Part shown: positions 14,161-16,334 of the stretch, piece after piece
Position numbering within the stretch: the stretch's first letter is position 1
How the letters are laid out: each line of letters starts with the position of its first letter
Assembly (NCBI GenBank): GCA_964600165.1
Contig: CAZRIP010000089.1
Location: 1 to 16,334, forward strand
DNA from: CAZRIP01 sp964600165
GTDB lineage: Bacteria; Elusimicrobiota; Elusimicrobia; UBA1565; UBA9628
DNA: 16,334 nucleotides
Reading direction: 5' to 3'
Notes under the pieces: model-generated
Told to the model about the DNA's origin: nothing
Seen by the model: only the letters and a program-made list of their open reading frames with translations
The model's database searches: none
Program-made: the position numbers and the translations under genes

Positions 14161-14883
14161 TCAGAAGCGGATGCCGAGCCCGGCCTCGGAGCCGGGATAA
14201 CCGTGGACGAGCACGTAGGCCCCGTGGACGTAAAAGAAAGTCCAAGGCCGGAACTGCATGCCGGCCGTGAAGCGCGACTCCGTCGCGGTGACCTCGCGGC
14301 CGTTCTGCGTCGGATCGATCGTCGAGTTGCGGACCACGAGCCGCGTGCGGTCGAAGCCGACGCCGATGTATGGCGTGAATTTGGAGGTGCCCATCGAGCC
14401 GACCAAGCTTCCGCCGAAATGGCTCGCGGAGAAATCCTGATGCACGACGGAGTGCGTCACGATGGAGGCCAGGAGGTGCGGCGTCCAAGGCTGATCGTTG
14501 GCCTTGCGCAGGCTGTAGCGCAGGCCCCCGCCGGCGATCGTCAGGCCCTGATAGCTGATGCCGCGCACGAAGCCGTCGATGCCCCACGGAAGCCCGACCT
14601 CGCCTTCCGCCCAGGGCAAGCCGAAGGCGTGGACGCCGTTGCTGCGCAGGATGCGGTCGTTGGTGTCCGGCCTAAACTGCATGCCCCCGCGCGCGCCCAC
14701 GTCCCAGCCGGACACGCCCAGCGAACGCGCGCTGTGGAACGTCGCCGAGCCGAGGACGCCGCCCAGATCGCGCGCGAAGGGCTTGAGCGACCCGCTGTCG
14801 GCGTAGGTGTGAAAGCCGCCGTATTGGTCGGCCAGCGCGGGAACGGCGGCGAGCGTCAAGGCGAAAGCGAGAAGGATTTTCAT
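14161..14883 (-). CDS. DUF6588-like outer-membrane beta-barrel protein
   Basis: The 240-aa protein has a signal peptide (MKILLAFALTLAAVPALA, cleavage before DQY) and ends in GLGIRF, the terminal aromatic signature read by the outer-membrane assembly machinery. Alternating amphipathic strands run through the body (FTPYIGVGFDRTRLVVRN, FTAGMQFRPWTFFYVHGAYV). The order DLGGVLGSATFHSARSLG, then EVGLPWGIDGFVRGISYQG, GGGLRYSL and TPYIGVGFD matches what I recall of DUF6588 barrel proteins; function is not known. Its ATG overlaps the coaX stop by four bases (ATGA), so it is co-translated with a cytosolic enzyme gene, an unusual pairing. A 46-base gap follows before the next gene. Confidence 0.8.
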   Translation of the reverse strand: MKILLAFALTLAAVPALADQYGGFHTYADSGSLKPFARDLGGVLGSATFHSARSLGVSGWDVGARGGMQFRPDTNDRILRSNGVHAFGLPWAEGEVGLPWGIDGFVRGISYQGLTIAGGGLRYSLRKANDQPWTPHLLASIVTHSVVHQDFSASHFGGSLVGSMGTSKFTPYIGVGFDRTRLVVRNSTIDPTQNGREVTATESRFTAGMQFRPWTFFYVHGAYVLVHGYPGSEAGLGIRF

Positions 14884-15629
14884 TGGCCCCTCATGCGTGC
14901 GTGCGCGATGCGCAATCCGTTCAAGGTCAGGTCCGGCTCGACGCGTATGCCGCGGGCGAGGCCGCCGCGAAACAACGCCGACAGGCCTCCCGTCGCGATG
15001 ACCGCGGGCTTGCCGCCCAGCTCGCTCAAGGTCAAGCTCAGCACTTTCTCAATCATACCAAGATATCCGAAATAAAGCCCGCCCTGGATGCACTCGACCG
15101 TATCCTTGCCGATCGCGCGCCGCGGCCGCGCCACCGGCACCAGAGGGAGCTTGGCCGTGAACTCGTGCAGCGCGCGCGCGGCCATGTTCGGCCCGGGTAG
15201 AATCGCGCCGCCCAAGTAATCGCCGCGCGGCGAGACGCAGTCGAAGGTCGTCGCCGTCCCGAAGTCGATCACGACGGCGGCCCCCCGCGCGAGCTCGAAG
15301 GCCGCCAGCGCGTTGAGGATCCGGTCCGCGCCCACCTGTCGCGGCGTCTTGACGCGCAGGCGCATGCCGAGCCGCGTCGACGGATCGACGCGCAGCGGCT
15401 TTTTTCGAAAAGCCGTGCCGCAGGCTTTCTCCAACGCTCCGTCGACGGAAGGGACCACGCTGCCGTATACGACGTCGTCGACGCGCGCTTTATGTCGGCG
15501 GACGAAAGCGGCGAGCGAGCGCGGCAATCCGCGCGCGCTCGTGACGAGCCTTCCCTTGGCCCTCAGCCTCGAGCCGTCGAAAAGTCCGAGCGTGATGTTG
15601 GTGTTGCCGACATCGAGCGCCAGCAGCAA
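14880..15629 (-). CDS. coaX: Type III pantothenate kinase
   Basis: CoaX phosphorylates pantothenate in the first step of coenzyme A synthesis and, unlike CoaA, needs a monovalent cation and is not inhibited by CoA. The 249-aa protein carries the ASKHA-fold motifs in order: DVGNTN at 6-11 (phosphate loop), VYGSVVPSV, GADRI at about 100-104, VIDFGTATTFD (holding the catalytic-site aspartate and the second phosphate motif), GGAILPG and ATGGLS. The start is TTG 15629, one base after the mdh stop. It is preferred because MLLALDVGNTN is the normal N-terminus of the family and no ATG fits. The lack of a clear Shine-Dalgarno suggests reinitiation after mdh. It overlaps the downstream barrel gene by four bases. 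Confidence 0.95.
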   Translation of the reverse strand: MLLALDVGNTNITLGLFDGSRLRAKGRLVTSARGLPRSLAAFVRRHKARVDDVVYGSVVPSVDGALEKACGTAFRKKPLRVDPSTRLGMRLRVKTPRQVGADRILNALAAFELARGAAVVIDFGTATTFDCVSPRGDYLGGAILPGPNMAARALHEFTAKLPLVPVARPRRAIGKDTVECIQGGLYFGYLGMIEKVLSLTLSELGGKPAVIATGGLSALFRGGLARGIRVEPDLTLNGLRIAHARMRGQ

Positions 15630-15630
15630 G

Positions 15631-16334
15631 CTACTTCAGCGCCGCCGACAACTCTTTGACCGCCGACGCCGACTTCATCAGCTCGGCGCGCTCCTCGACC
15701 GTGAGATTGAGCTGGATGATCTGCTCGAGGCCGCGCTCGCCGAGCTTGCACGGCACGCCGACGAACACGCCGTCGACGCCGTACTCGCCCTCGAGATAGG
15801 CGGCGGCCGGCACGACCTTCTTCTTGTCCTTGAGGATCGCCTCGACCATCTCCGCGGTCGCCGCCGACGGCGCGTAATACGCGGAGCCGGTCTTGAGCAG
15901 CTTGACGATCTCGGCGCCGCCGTCGCGCGTGCGCTGGTTGATCGCGGCGATCTTGTCTTTCGGCAGCAGCTCCGTGATCGGGATGCCCGCGACCGTCGAG
16001 AAGCGCGGCAGCGGGACCATCGTGTCGCCGTGGCCTCCCAAGACCATCGCGTGCACGTTCTCCATCGAGACGTCGAGCGCCTCGGCGATGAACCAGCGCA
16101 TGCGCGCGGAGTCGAGCACGCCGGCCATGCCCAGGACTCTGTGCTTAGGAAAGCCCGAGGTCTTGAGGGCGACGAGGCACATCGCGTCGAGCGGGTTGCT
16201 GACGACGATGATGATGCAGTTCGGCGAGAACTTGGCCACCTGCTCGGTGACGCCCTTGACGATGCCGGCGTTGGTGTTTAGAAGATCGTCGCGGCTCATG
16301 CCGGGCTTGCGCGGGATGCCGGCGGTGATGACGA
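15631..16334 (-). CDS. mdh: Malate dehydrogenase, 5' end outside window
   Basis: This NAD-dependent enzyme interconverts malate and oxaloacetate in the citric acid cycle. The frame continues past ATG 16299 to the window edge (VITAGIPRKPG upstream), so the gene is cut and lacks its Rossmann N-terminus. Visible motifs are IPRKPGMSRDDLL with the two substrate-binding arginines, the first of which separates malate from lactate dehydrogenases; VVSNPLDAM; LGMAGVLDSARMR; and GGHGDTMVP with the catalytic histidine. These are the marks of the LDH-like (type 3) malate dehydrogenase group. The C-terminal GVFVGVPCKLGERGLEQIIQ and LTVEERAELMKSASAVKEL are complete. It is upstream of coaX with a one-base gap, forming an mdh-coaX-barrel operon. 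Confidence 0.95.
   Translation of the reverse strand, partial: VITAGIPRKPGMSRDDLLNTNAGIVKGVTEQVAKFSPNCIIIVVSNPLDAMCLVALKTSGFPKHRVLGMAGVLDSARMRWFIAEALDVSMENVHAMVLGGHGDTMVPLPRFSTVAGIPITELLPKDKIAAINQRTRDGGAEIVKLLKTGSAYYAPSAATAEMVEAILKDKKKVVPAAAYLEGEYGVDGVFVGVPCKLGERGLEQIIQLNLTVEERAELMKSASAVKELSAALK

Overview
The window is very GC-rich bacterial chromosomal DNA with tightly packed genes, GC-ending codons and several GTG/TTG starts. The two tandem pilins (FTLIELMIVVAIIG followed by a YYGDMEGQYP segment), the outer-membrane barrels and the style of secreted proteins most resemble Elusimicrobiota. That assignment is inference from recollection of the family, not from a database search. Nothing points to a phage, plasmid, insertion sequence or CRISPR locus. 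Both edge genes run off the window.

Layout, left to right. (1) 1-4206, + strand: the 3' part of a giant helical membrane protein built from about four diverged internal modules, followed by a small Ala/Pro-rich protein coupled through an ATGA overlap. (2) 4294-4987: a small secreted protein with a degenerate DUF1566/Lcl-like domain, then tRNA-Ser(GGA). (3) 5015-9541: three overlapping + strand genes for polytopic GT-C/PMT-like glycosyltransferases, the middle one TMTC-like with C-terminal TPRs. (4) 9498-11201, - strand: two paralogous pilins of identical length, followed by the prepilin peptidase, behind a near-consensus sigma70 promoter. The peptidase and the last glycosyltransferase overlap tail to tail by 44 bp. 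(5) 11403-12705, + strand: an outer-membrane barrel protein and a PhnA-like GWVxGR membrane protein, ending at a strong bidirectional terminator. (6) 12814-12897, - strand: tRNA-Leu(CAG), divergent from smpB (12947-13432). (7) 13440-16334, - strand: malate dehydrogenase, type III pantothenate kinase and a DUF6588-like barrel in one operon, then a secreted calcium-loop protein with a FIMAH-like helical end.

How the parts may work together. The pilins and peptidase form a type IV pilus or pseudopilus module. The adjacent GT-C operon is a candidate for glycosylating pilins or other exported proteins, which is an inference from position only. smpB and the tRNAs are translation housekeeping; mdh and coaX are central metabolism. 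The most distinctive signals are: the modular giant protein with repeated RPDL and D/RP-aromatic motifs; a -10-like hexamer ending exactly six bases before the start codon of four genes (suggesting leaderless mRNAs); a hairpin whose loop carries the ribosome-binding site of the second pilin; and a 20-bp extended acceptor stem formed by the flanks of tRNA-Leu.
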